From positions 4,278,001 through 4,342,000 of the forward strand of contig OX335650.1 of the NCBI GenBank assembly GCA_946894095.1: a stretch of 64,000 bases of DNA. The letters are read 5' to 3'. This stretch comes from Incurvaria masculella. Its lineage: Eukaryota > Arthropoda > Insecta > Lepidoptera > Incurvariidae. The notes under the pieces were generated by a model. It did not search any database. It was not told the origin of the DNA and saw only the letters and a list, made by a program, of their open reading frames with translations. This document shows, piece after piece, positions 20,751-30,578 of this stretch (positions are counted from its first letter, which is position 1; each line of letters opens with the position of its first letter). The translations under genes were made by a program, and so were the position numbers.

Positions 20751-20916
20751 CGTCCTTGTTTCAAATTAAGTTTATTTATTTAAAAACAGTAGAGTTAAAG
20801 CTGAAACCTAGAATTGTATATCCTGTCCAAATGATAAATTACTAACGGGGCATTTTCTGCATTAGTACATAGAATTGCATTCAAAGTATATAATATTATA
20901 TTAATATTCCATTAGT

Positions 20917-21318
20917 GTCAGTCTCGGTAGCTCAGTGTGAGGCGCCTTGCGATTCGATAATCTGGGTAAGCACGTCTGAGCGCGTTTAGGTTCTGGATGG
21001 GCGACCATTTTCGTGGTTCGGATGCCGCGTAAAACTGTAGGTCCCCTTCCTTACTTACTAGGTGGTAAGATTAATCCCGCCCGGGTTTTCCTTACTTACT
21101 AGGTGGTAGGATTAATCCCGCCCGGGTTCGTTCCATCGCATTGAATGAACGATGGTCGAAGCGGCAATGAAAATTGTCCGTGTTTTCCATCTACTTCAAT
21201 GTAGCCGAGCAATTTAAGGAAGGTTCTGGCATGGCACCTAGTTCCCATGTGGTGTGTTAGGCTAATATCTGACGGTCAGTTTGGTATTAGCATCCATGTC
21301 CAGTTACATAAAAAAAAC
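20917..21318 (+). mobile_element. SINE, diverged 5S/tRNA-like head, internal tandem duplication
   Basis: The head GTCTCGGTAGCTCAGTGTGA has a perfect A-box type TAGCTCAGTG; GGTTCTGGATGGGCGACCA corresponds to the 5S C-box region but is diverged, and GTGGTTCGGATGCCGCG follows. At about 21046-21134 the segment CCTTACTTACTAGGTGGTA to CCGCCCGGGTT occurs twice in tandem (~43 bp unit). The body continues to CAGTTACAT and A7. The copy at 43706 shares the head subtype. Confidence 0.8.
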
Positions 21319-22063
21319 TGAATCACGACAAATAATAAACTGAATGGTACATATTTGTACTAATATACTTCCGCTTTGTTACTTCTATTAACGTTCCAGA
21401 CTCGCCACACTTCCCAGCGTTAAGCTCTTATTTACCCCTTTACAACCTAAGAACGTTGAAAAGAATCCAGCGGTCGCGCTAGTCGTGATTTCTCCTGATT
21501 GAAGGCGCCGGATGTCGGCGCTGCAAAAACTAGGCGGCAATCTCCGCCCGGCGCGGCGGGTGCGGGCGTGTCGTGCAGACGTCGGGAGTTGGGCGGGCGG
21601 GCATGATCTGGGGCGGTGAGAGCTAATCTGGGCGGGTGATTCAACGGCAAACAGGTGTCGTGATGAGTTATGTATTTTCTTTTGTGTTTTTGTTTTTGTG
21701 TAAAATATCTAGTCGTCTCGTGAAATCTACCATGATGTAATGGTGCATTTTACAATTAAAGTAAATTATAAGAATTACATCTTTATAAAATATGAAGGCC
21801 ACGGCAAGAATGCGCATATATAATTACCTACAAGTCCGTCCCTTCATTCCATTCCATTATTATTCATTAAATAATAAAAATAATTAATTCATTCAATAAT
21901 ATTATGATGTAATTTTACAAATAAACTCAGTTTTTAGTTATATAGCAAATATTCAGAACAACCTATGATTTTCATCAATGAGATTGGTTCAGTCTTAAGT
22001 GAATATACCTCTTCGTACTAAGCAAGTACGTCGCTAATTTCTAAGATTGTGATATGTATGTAT
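21319..22063. other. intergenic DNA with GC-rich patch
   Basis: 21440-21650 is GC-rich (GGCGGGTGCGGGCGTGTCGT, GGTGAGAGCTAATCTG) within AT-rich DNA; no exon or domain recognised. A possible regulatory island. The rest is AT-rich and unassigned. Confidence 0.3.
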
Positions 22064-22258
22064 GTATAATCGGCCACGAAGCAAGGACACCTTAATTACA
22101 GAAAGATCCCTGTTAAAATAACTAGTTTGCGAATATACTGCAGGGCTGAATCCTAACCAGCAAAACATACCATTCGCGGATATTGCGTCTACTAATTTTG
22201 CCGCCTGCTGTACACACGTAATTTGGAATTCTCCTACAGTCCCTCCTCCTGTAATCAA
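22064..22258 (-). repeat. interspersed repeat with a conserved peptide (ANGMFCW)
   Basis: The minus strand is open and reads TGGGTVGEFQ ... ISANGMFCWLGFSPAVYSQT. The repeat at 57520-57720 encodes TGGGTVGELQ ... IPANGMFCWFGSSLAVYS and that at 55622-55770 encodes PANGMFFWFGSSLAAYS. The similarity keeps frame across three dispersed copies, so it may derive from a coding part of an unknown mobile element. I do not recognise the protein. Confidence 0.5.
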
Positions 22259-22990
22259 TGCCTCTTATCTTGTTTTAGTCTGTTTTTCTCATATAAAGAA
22301 GACATGTCTAACCTAAGATATTTTTTTTAAATGGCTGTTTTGGAATAGATAGTTTGAGAATCAATCCGATGTCTTCAGCTTTGACTGAGAGATTTGTCTC
22401 TAGAACAAAAGAAGCTTCAGTCATTTAAGATAAAGTTTTTTTTACAAAAATAAAGAGTGTTTATTTCTGTGTCCTTTTTGCTCAGATTATAATTTATTTC
22501 CTTGCTTCGTAGAGCAAGCAGGATACAGGGTTGCAGTGAACGTGCTAATTCCCCAGAGTCGTTAATAATAATCCAATGGGCAAAATTCGAAGCAGATAGT
22601 TTTGAACCTTTTTCAATCGCATCGTTGCGAGCTCAGTCAGGGGCGGTATTCTGTTTTAAGACTGTAACAAGCTGTATGCCTTTACACATTTTAAAAAGTG
22701 ATGTTTGAAAAGAGCGTTACTTAGCAACGGTTGTTAGAAGTGTGAAAAGATATAATAAAAATACTATTTTGCTCAAAATTCCCAGTTTCGTTCATTACAA
22801 TACGCACCGACTAGATTTGGATTCATACAATCATATTCAGAGAACCTGTCAAAAACTAGTACGGGATCAGCACCAGACTAACCATCCAAAAACCGGTTAA
22901 ATCCGGGCATGATTCGCGTAATAAAGTTAGTCCACCCACTCTGAATACGGCTGATAGACATTGCCGAAGTAAATAAAAACAAAATGTTAG
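22259..22990. other. unassigned intergenic DNA
   Basis: No gene, RNA or repeat recognised. Confidence 0.4.
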
Positions 22991-22999
22991 TCAGGCATT

Positions 23000-23160
23000 T
23001 TGTGAAAACCTCAGACTGTTTATTTTTGTGCATAGTCTATATTTTATCATTAGCCAGATCAACAATCAAAGCGATGACAAGAAACTTCTCTGGGTTTTCT
23101 TTATGTCCACTTAGTTTGAGATATAGTCAAACTAAGTGGACATTAAAACATTTTGATTGT
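23000..23160 (+). repeat. interspersed repeat with a perfect 16-bp hairpin
   Basis: TATATTTTATCATTAGCCAG and GATGACAAGAAACTTCTCTG link this copy to the family at 1013, 17530 and 62225. At about 23105-23144, TGTCCACTTAGTTTGA is followed after a 7-nt loop by its perfect reverse complement TCAAACTAAGTGGACA. The related copy at 62232 has only one side of the hairpin. Confidence 0.6.
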
Positions 23161-23230
23161 TACTACTTAAATACACACGAATTATTTGTGACTGTTTGTG
23201 TAAATAAATTAATTTAATTGCTTGTAACAT

Positions 23231-23762
23231 TTAAGGTGGCCCAACCCGGCGGGACTAACTCATTCGCGGGCACGGTACAAAACCGTGCTGTTACGCTCTG
23301 AGACCTTCTCTGTTTCGAAGAAAAAAACAGGCTCCGTGATGAGGAGGATGCAACATGTCCACAAAAAAGACAATGTGCATATTGTATGATTTGGTAAGAT
23401 TTACGAAAATTTTAATTACAAAACGACTTATAGCTAAAAGTAAACCACGGCCGCTGTAGTCAAAGATCTAACAAAAACCAAATAGATGATAAATCTTGAT
23501 TAAATAAGCTATGTCTAATGACTAATCTTTTTAAGATGTTCTTACTTAATCATTGCGTAATCCACCTCCAAAGTTATTGTATAAAACGCGCGAAAAAATC
23601 GAACTTTCGGACCTTATAACTTAGAAACGAAACACAATTTTACAATGCCAACGGTCATCAGACATCGAGTTCGATCAAAAATTTGAGATCTCTGACAAGA
23701 AATATGGGCGTAATTTTCTTTCCCCGTTTGTATGGGGAGTTGAGCGGGATGGGCCACCTTAA
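23231..23762. mobile_element. MITE with TTAA target duplication
   Basis: The ends are TTAA-GGTGGCCCAACCC on the left and GGGATGGGCCACC-TTAA on the right. A second copy lies at 52296-52843 in the opposite orientation. Internal landmarks shared by both include CACGGTACAAAACCGTGCTG, AGCTATAAGTC, CCAAAGTTATTGTATAAAAC and GCGCGAAAAAATC. TTAA duplication is the hallmark of the piggyBac superfamily, although these terminal bases do not look like the canonical CCC/GGG-type piggyBac ends; that assignment is tentative. No transposase. Confidence 0.75.
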
Positions 23763-24787
23763 GATAGATAAGTATATTTTACCATTGATGATAGAAGAAA
23801 AAAATAAAAAAATGTTGAAATCTATAAACTCCCTAACGCCATCTTAATGGGTGGTAATCGAGTCCCACATCATCGGGCAAACCATAGATTGGCTTACGCA
23901 CATAGACAAACAGTCTGCTTCAGATTGTATTTGACCTGGGCTACAAAGTTTTGAGAAGGTCAGAGGTATTTTGACAAAACGATGTGTACAGGAGTGATCC
24001 CAGTTATCTATGTGCTTCTAACTTTGCTTTATGTCGTGCACTGATTATTTCGTTTTCCTAACGACGTTTTGACGGTATCGGGTCTTGTGATGGTCATTTG
24101 GATTACTGCATTGATTTTAATATCGATGGATAAAGCAACGCGTAAGTAGAATTCCGCGCCAGATACTTTTATTCGCAATGGAAAATTGCGTTTTTCGAAC
24201 GGAGCGAACATTCATATAAGTTTGGGGTTGTAAATAATCCTTATCGCAGGCGTTCGTGACTACGTAGTTTTCACGCCGCTGCGCCGCAGGGCCAATTGGA
24301 AAATGTTTTCCGTCGGCCACCCGAGGCGTTTGCCATTGCTATAATGTGTTACAATCAATACCTATAGTACCTTTATGCTGTATAACAACGTAGGTACGTG
24401 CGACTGATCCGTTGAACTTGTTTTTGTCTGCATCTATTGGTGCAATAATTGTATTTGCTGAAAATGTCTGTGCAGCTTACACTTATTCGATTCTCACGTT
24501 TCGTTTTATGTAGGCAAATCGCAATGCTTTAAATATTGACATTTTGGAAATGTTTGCAATGAAATGATGTAAATTTACATTGAAAATGGTGGTCCACACT
24601 TATAATCAAGACACGAAATTTTAATTGACTATAGGATTACACAATTTTATATGTTTTAAATTTATATTGAAATTATTATTTCTTTCTTTACCGTAATTTC
24701 ATTAATTTGAGGTGATAAAATTTAGAAATACATAATTGCAAAAAGTTTTTGGTATTGACCCAAACAAAAATATAGTCCCTAAAAATG
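23763..24787. other. unassigned intergenic DNA
   Basis: No recognisable gene or repeat. Confidence 0.4.
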
Positions 24788-24870
24788 TTCCATCGGTTAC
24801 ACAATGTAAATATGCAATGTAACCAAAACTTAACTGTCGGATTTCAGGCAGCTGGAGGTGGTGAAATCAG
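24788..24870. repeat. small hairpin repeat related to 62832-62915
   Basis: ATCGGTTACACAATGTAAAT and TGCAATGTAACC, then TCGGATTTCAGGCAGCTGGA and GGTGGTGAAA, match the order and sequence at 62840-62915. The GGTTAC / GTAACC pair forms a short stem in both. Confidence 0.5.
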
Positions 24871-26310
24871 GGATATATGGCCTGATTCAATTGTTCGAAA
24901 GATTGTTTTCTACTTCAGGGAGGGGGGCGGTATACGGCGTAAGATGTGAGAAAGTTGCGAGGGAATTCGATCAATTCTGAACCAATCAGACGCGTTTATG
25001 GCGTACAGAATGTTATATTCAGGTATAATATTTGGCATTTACTTCGGATGGGTGAAACATTGATCGAATTTTACACCGGTTCAACCCAGACGCTGGTTGT
25101 CCGGAAGTATCGGGGCGGTTGGTACGCTGATGTTAACGGCTGCGCAATAAAATATATCGGTCTACGAGTCCAGAATTGCATTTTGCAGTGCTGCACCCGC
25201 GTCGCCGCCCCGCTATCGACGCCCGCACGCCGCGTCATCAATATTGCAATAGTGCAGTTCATCATTGTAATAACAGGTTCAATAATTTAATACGCTCGCA
25301 GGCACGCGGCGCGCAGCAGCCGGTGTCGCTCGCGCGTGCGTCGCGTCTCGCCGCTATTGGCGCGCCCAGACCGCAACCTAGGGGCAAACTCCCCAAGTAG
25401 CACAATACGACATATGACCTAAAATGACGTCCGAAATCAGGGACGTAATTTTAGGTCAGTTTGAAACTGCTCACAATTGTCCCAAAAATTGATGTCATTC
25501 TAAGGCATGGAGGTGACAAATTTTACACCTCCATGCTCACTTTCTCTCTGATATCTCTTTGAGGGATAGGCCCGCCTTTGTGCCCCACTTGTGTTGTTGT
25601 TGCACGATACTGTCTTTTGAAAAATTTTTATTTTTTGTGGCGTATTAAAGAATATTCAATCAATCAATTCTAAGGTACATGCTCGGTCAGTCCTACAGTA
25701 ATCCGAACGACAGGTCAGTCCATAAAATATCCTCATTTTCCCACAAATTAAAGTCATTTTAAGGTCAATTTAAGGTCTGTCCGTCTTCTGGAAGTCAGTG
25801 CCCATGTGTCGTCTCCTTGACGATGCACCGAATATACACATTGTGTGCCCGTGTGCGGTTAGATAGAGACGTGTCGTAAGGCTGTGACATTAGAACGCCA
25901 TTTGATGTGATTGTACGACGTCACTTTCAGACGTCTGAGCGTCCGCCAAGACCTTCAGATGACGTCGGAGTCACCGATTCGCGCCAGAGGCAGCGCCGCC
26001 GCGGCGACGCGTCGAGACAGCCCGCGGGACTTATCGAAAATAACCGCACGAGCCGGCACGAGCGCGGCGTAACAAATGACTCATAAAAATTAATGTTCGC
26101 TGTATTTTTTTGGCAGTTTTTCATTAGTGGCGCGGAGATTAATTGCGCGAGCGGTCCGCGGCGGCTGCGAGCGGCGGAGCGCGGAGGCCGCGTCGGATGG
26201 CGGCGGCGGCGGCGCGGCCGAGCGTTCTTAGCCAAGTATTGAGCAAAACATCTTACATCGGCGGGCCGTCTCGTGCCGGTAGCGACAAATCTCACGCCGG
26301 GAACTCGTAG
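24871..26310. other. intergenic DNA with GC-rich islands
   Basis: No gene identified. 25180-25400 and 25920-26290 are GC-rich. The latter contains GGAGATTAATTGCGCGAGCG and TTTTTCATTAGTGGCG inside a purine-rich GCGGCGG tract. The mixture of CpG-rich DNA and TAAT cores suggests regulatory DNA; inference only. Confidence 0.3.
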
Positions 26311-26864
26311 TATTCCGGGAGGTCACGACAACTTTGGTCATGATAATTTAAACGGCTGAATCTGGGTTCACATGTTAGAGACCAACCCTATGATGCTACA
26401 TATGTCGGTCTGCTTGCGCAAAGTGGTTGCATTCGCTGGATTGCCTATACAAAATAGATGTTGGTATGTACCTGCCAATTAATAAACTTATTGTCTGGAC
26501 ATATTCATACGTATTCATTATACAACAATAACCAGTCGGTTTTATAATTTAATACTTAAATATACCTTAAGTTATATCTGTAATCTAAATCGCCTATAAC
26601 TACGAAATGCAACAAAAGATTTGTTAAGTTTTGATATTAGTAAGTAAGTATGTTCTGATACTTTCATGCTGCGTTATTTGCAGCAATTTACCTTATCATA
26701 TATTTTTCTTGTAACGAAAACTACTTTTTCAGGCGCCTTATCTAGGTAACGCAACCACTTTGCGCAGGCAGACCGACAAGCTTAGCTTCAGAGGGTTTGT
26801 CTTTATCCCGTGAACCCAGTTTCAGCCATTTACGTTATCGTTACCAGTTTTGTCGCGACCACCC
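26311..26864. mobile_element. MITE with ~125-bp terminal inverted repeats
   Basis: The left arm starts TATTCCGGGAGGTCACGACA and contains TGAATCTGGGTTCACATGTT and GCGCAAAGTGGTTGC. The right arm is the inverted match, from GCAACCACTTTGCGCAGGCA to GTTTTGTCGCGACCACC. The AT-rich interior of about 300 bp has no ORF of note. A solo arm of the same element lies in the protease intron at 15334-15428. No clear target duplication seen. Confidence 0.75.
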
Positions 26865-27459
26865 AGTCTATAGCGGGTACCAGACGACAATTCCGGCACA
26901 AACGGTTTGATTCACATCACCGATTTCAGCTAAACATTACTATATACTCTATGTATTTAATAATGGCATCGTTGTTAATTGTCGATGCGAGACCAAACGC
27001 AGGCATATCCCACATTAACTTCGAGAGTCCTAATTTCAATGGCGTGACCATAAAAAGAGTGGCGACGTGGGTGGCCCGACAAAAGCTAAACTTCTACGCA
27101 TTTTTATACCAATTCTTTTATAATTGGTTCTGTCAAAATATTCTTTCGGAAGAATGTATGATCGGATTTTAATGATCCATAGAGGTATTTACATGGAAAA
27201 GTATTCAATTAATGTTTTATTGCGGGTGAATTGGATGTTTACTATTCAATCACTCCATAATAATGGTTGAGCAGATTTACATAGATAAGACTGAGTACTG
27301 TACTATTAACTACATATTATGTGCCTGATATGTTGTTACCGTCTTTTGAATAAGGAGGGCAGAGTAATTACCTAATTCCGTGCATTAGCATAGCATCGTT
27401 TTGTGATCCTCGTCCATGTAATATGCAATGCAATTAAATATAAATTTCGTCATTAATGC
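26865..27459. other. unassigned AT-rich DNA
   Basis: A plus-strand open frame runs from inside the MITE to about 27170, but I see no domain in it and do not call it a gene. Confidence 0.4.
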
Positions 27460-27590
27460 AGGCTGCTCTATGATTCGGAATCCATGTTAAATTGTAGGTC
27501 CCCTTCCCCTATAAGATGGTAGCGTTAAGCCCGCCCCTATTGGTATCATCGCATTGGATTAAAATATGGTCGAAGCGGCATATTTCATAT
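27460..27590 (+). mobile_element. SINE 5'-body fragment
   Basis: TGATTCGGAATCCATGTTAA, TTGTAGGTCCCCTTCCCCTA and TCGCATTGGATTAAAATATG, ending abruptly after GTCGAAGCGGCAT. Closest to the tRNA-headed copies at 30424 and 56441 (ATGTTAAATTGTAGG, CCCCTA). Confidence 0.65.
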
Positions 27591-27697
27591 ACGATTTTAA
27601 GGAATAAATTATATAAATGATAATACCATTATCTTAAATTATTAACTATCATTTTATTGTACGCACAACCGCCTCAAAAATAAGGACGATTTTATTG

Positions 27698-28079
27698 TCA
27701 GCCTCAGTGGCCCAGTGGCGCGACACTTCGGCGATCGCTCTCCGAAGTTAAGCAACGCTGGGTCCGGTCTGGTCTTGGATGGGTGACCGTTGAGAAAGGT
27801 TGGCCGTGGTTCGGATTCCACGCTAAACTGTAGGTCCCCTTCCTTACTTACTAGGTGGTAGGGTTAATCCCGCCCGGGTTGGTACCATCGCATTGGATGA
27901 ACGATGGTCGAAGCGGCAATGAAAATTGTCCGTGTTTTCCATCCAGTTCAATGTAGCCGTGCAATATAAGGAAGGTCCTGGCATGGCACCTAGTTCCCAT
28001 GTGGTGTGTTAGGCTAATACCATGACAGAAGGTGTGGTATTAGCCATCCATGTCCAGTCACATAAAAAAAAAAAAAAAT
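27698..28079 (+). mobile_element. full-length SINE with 5S-rRNA-like head
   Basis: The cleanest 5S-like block in the window: CTCCGAAGTTAAGCAACG, then CTTGGATGGGTGACCG. It is followed by TGAGAAAGGTTGGCCGTGGT, the body, and GTCCAGTCACAT plus a poly-A tail of about 15. Small deletion after the 5S-like block relative to the other copies. High identity to 2549, 7686 and 39072 indicates recent activity. Confidence 0.88.
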
Positions 28080-28659
28080 TAGAGCGTACTTTCGAAAGGA
28101 AAAAAGATTGTTTGTACCCAGGAAGTAATCCCGAAAGTAATTATTTATTCTTTCGACATTGCATTTTTGTACCTCCACTAATCACTGCTGTCATAGGGCC
28201 CAAGCGATGATACCTAAAAGTATTGCCATTTATCTCATAGAAAAAGAATTATCGCACAAAACATTGTCAGGTGAAGCCTCGAAATAAAATCCGTTTGGCG
28301 GCTGGCAACAGAGAAAATTAAGTCGGAAATATTGTAACAGTTTTTTTATCACGGATCGTGTCAAGGTAGAGAATGTTGAAATGGCCTCTTATGAATAAGC
28401 AGCCTCGTTAGATTTGACCTTAGCGGTACTTATATTTGGTCATTACATAAGTTGAACCCTTTCAATTTTACTTTGTTTTCAATATCAAAGCATCCCAAGA
28501 CACTCCCACCGATAGAATAGCTATAAGATTTCTCAAAATCCACACGTCTGTCGAACGCCGTAACATAAAGAATGTTCTTTCAGATAACAATGGTACAAGC
28601 CTACGACTGTAAAACGAGCATAATAAAGAAAAAAATATAAATTTGATAAATAAAATAGA
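28080..28659. other. unassigned intergenic DNA
   Basis: Nothing recognised between the SINE tail and the next repeat. Confidence 0.4.
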
Positions 28660-28965
28660 AAAAAAAACCGGCCAAGTGCGAGTCGCACTCGCACACGAAG
28701 GGTTCCGTACCATCGTACAAAAAAATAATACAAAAAAATCGCGTTTTTTGTATGGGGGTCCCCCTTTAATTTTAATTATTTTTTAATCTTACCTATTTGT
28801 TGTTATAGCGGCAAAATAAATACACAATCTGTGAAAATTTCAGCTGTCTATCTGTTACGGTTACTGAGATACAGCCCTGTGACAGACGGACGGACGGACG
28901 GACGGACGGACAGCGGAGGCTTAGTAATAGGGTTCCGTTTTTACCCTTTGTGTACGGAACCCTAA
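28660..28965 (+). mobile_element. lepidopteran GGTTCCG-type repeat, full length
   Basis: From ACCGGCCAAGTGCGAGTCGC through GTTATAGCGGCAAAATAAAT, GATACAGCCCTGTGACAGAC and a (GACG)n microsatellite to TACGGAACCCTAA. Landmarks match the copies at 42066, 44098 and 58888. Confidence 0.85.
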
Positions 28966-29201
28966 TTAGGGATCATCAAACATCAAAACCTCATTAAATT
29001 CCTTTTTACGGGTATTGTGATAAAATAAAAAACAAATAAGTTTATAAGTTTACTTTGCAAACAGCTATAAAACGATGCATGTTTTTCGTTTAGGGAAATG
29101 ATTTCTTACAGCAATATCGTATTCTCTTTTCTCTCTTATATTATTGTATCATAAAGATAGAAATTACTATAGCTTGTCTTACGCTTAGTAAAACAATGTA
29201 G

Positions 29202-29618
29202 ATTTATGTGATTGGACATGGCTGGGTCATCCTAACACCAACCCTCATAATAATTGTCTAATATAATTCCCGTAGGAGTAAGGTGCCATGCCATGTCCTA
29301 CCCTCTATGAGCACGGCTACACTGAACTGGATGGAAAACACGGATAGTTTTTCATTGCCTCTTAGACCATCTTTTCATCCGATGCGATGGTTCCAACCCA
29401 AGCGGGCTTTACCCTACCACCTAGTAGAAAAAGGGGACCTACAGTTTTACATGGATTCCGAACAATCGAAATGCTCGCATTCGTAACGAAAAGCACTCTT
29501 CCTCTTTCTCTTCTTTCAGAAAGAGAAAGTGTGTGATGCATGAACGGGGCGGGGATTTGAAGCCAGAACTCCGGGATGTACGGCAAGGCTACTCGCCGCT
29601 GAGCCATGAGCCACATTG
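29202..29618 (-). mobile_element. SINE with alternative tRNA-like head
   Basis: The minus strand begins GGCTCATGGCTCAGCGGCGA (A-box type TGGCTCAGCGG) and has GGCTTCAAATCCCCGCCCCG (B-box type) about 45 nt further on, then a linker with AGAAAGAGAAAG. It then joins the same body as the 5S-headed copies (GTAGGTCCCC, TACCATCGCATTGG-like, TTCAGTGTAGCCGTGCTCAT, CCATGTCCAATCACAT). No 5S-like segment is present. Confidence 0.75.
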
Positions 29619-30127
29619 CCAACGTTATTGGTTTTTACCATATCTATAGAAATAATATTATTGCTCCAACCGAAATACTGCTCAAACGGAACACCCGTTC
29701 GACAACTTAATTTGCTTGTCATGCCTCTATCGAGAGGCCCGCTAGATAAAGGCGTAGAAGGCTGCATTCAAAAGTCACTCTTTTCATGTTGTCAATTCCA
29801 AGGAGTTCTCCTCTAGGTGCCACAGTATGGCGTTTGCACCAGTCGGTCTGCTCAACCGCTGACATCGATATGTAAAGCGGCCGGGAGTGTCGAATGATCG
29901 TATGTTACTCATTGAAGTAGTTTTGTATCGTTTGAAGTGAAAATAAAATATACGAAAAAATAATGTTACATTTAAACGTAAATAGATGTTGCCAACCAAA
30001 TCAATTACCTAGAAACCATATATTCAAAGGTTTAATATAATAGAGCTCAGAAATCTGTGAATTTCGGTTGGATTAACCATTATATTGGAAAAGCGCTTTT
30101 TATAATAATTAATGCTGTAATTAGTCT

Positions 30128-30275
30128 ATGATTGCACGAACATGGATGCGGTACTCGTGGAAGAAAATTCGGAAAGACGGAGGTCCTGGCCTGGCACCGC
30201 GCTGTCTTGAGGCGCATTAGGCTAATATATATTATTACGACAGTAGGTATGCTATTAACCATGCTTCTCCAGTAC
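30128..30275 (+). mobile_element. SINE 3'-end fragment, decayed
   Basis: GGAGGTCCTGGCCTGGCACC, GCGCATTAGGCTAATATATA and GCTATTAACCATGCTTCTCC follow the order of the SINE 3' third. Diverged. Confidence 0.55.
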
Positions 30276-30423
30276 CATGAACCAAGAATACCGGCGGCAG
30301 GCGGTGGGAGATTCGAATTATTAACGAATTTCCTCGAGTCTGGTGTTAAATTTTAGTTTTCCACATCTTTTTTTTCCTAATCATTCTGACATTCTTAGTC
30401 ATGATGGTTTAGTCTTAGTCTTT

Positions 30424-30578
30424 AGGCTTAACGCTACCATCTAATAGGGGAAGGGGACCTACAGTTTAACATGGATTCCGAATCATATAGCAGCCTGCAT
30501 TGAAATGCATATTTCCAACTCATGCACGAACGGGGCGGGGATTTGAACAGCATTTGTGCCACTGAGCTACGAGCAATT
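30424..30578 (-). mobile_element. SINE 5' fragment with alternative tRNA-like head
   Basis: On the minus strand: GTAGCTCAGTGGCACAAATG (A-box), TTCAAATCCCCGCCCCGTTC (B-box), then ATGATTCGGAATCCATGTTA and GTAGGTCCCCTTCCCC. Same head type as 29202; the 3' body is missing. Confidence 0.65.

Noticed and set aside
24946..25290. 114-codon plus-strand frame as a membrane protein
   Set aside because: Overlaps an equally open antisense frame in GC-rich DNA; the hydrophobic tail is short, and no start context, splice sites or family resemblance were found.
27715..27790. Genuine 5S rRNA gene
   Set aside because: Only about 50 nt match well, the 5' and 3' parts of 5S are missing or replaced, and the block is always attached to the SINE body with a poly-A tail.
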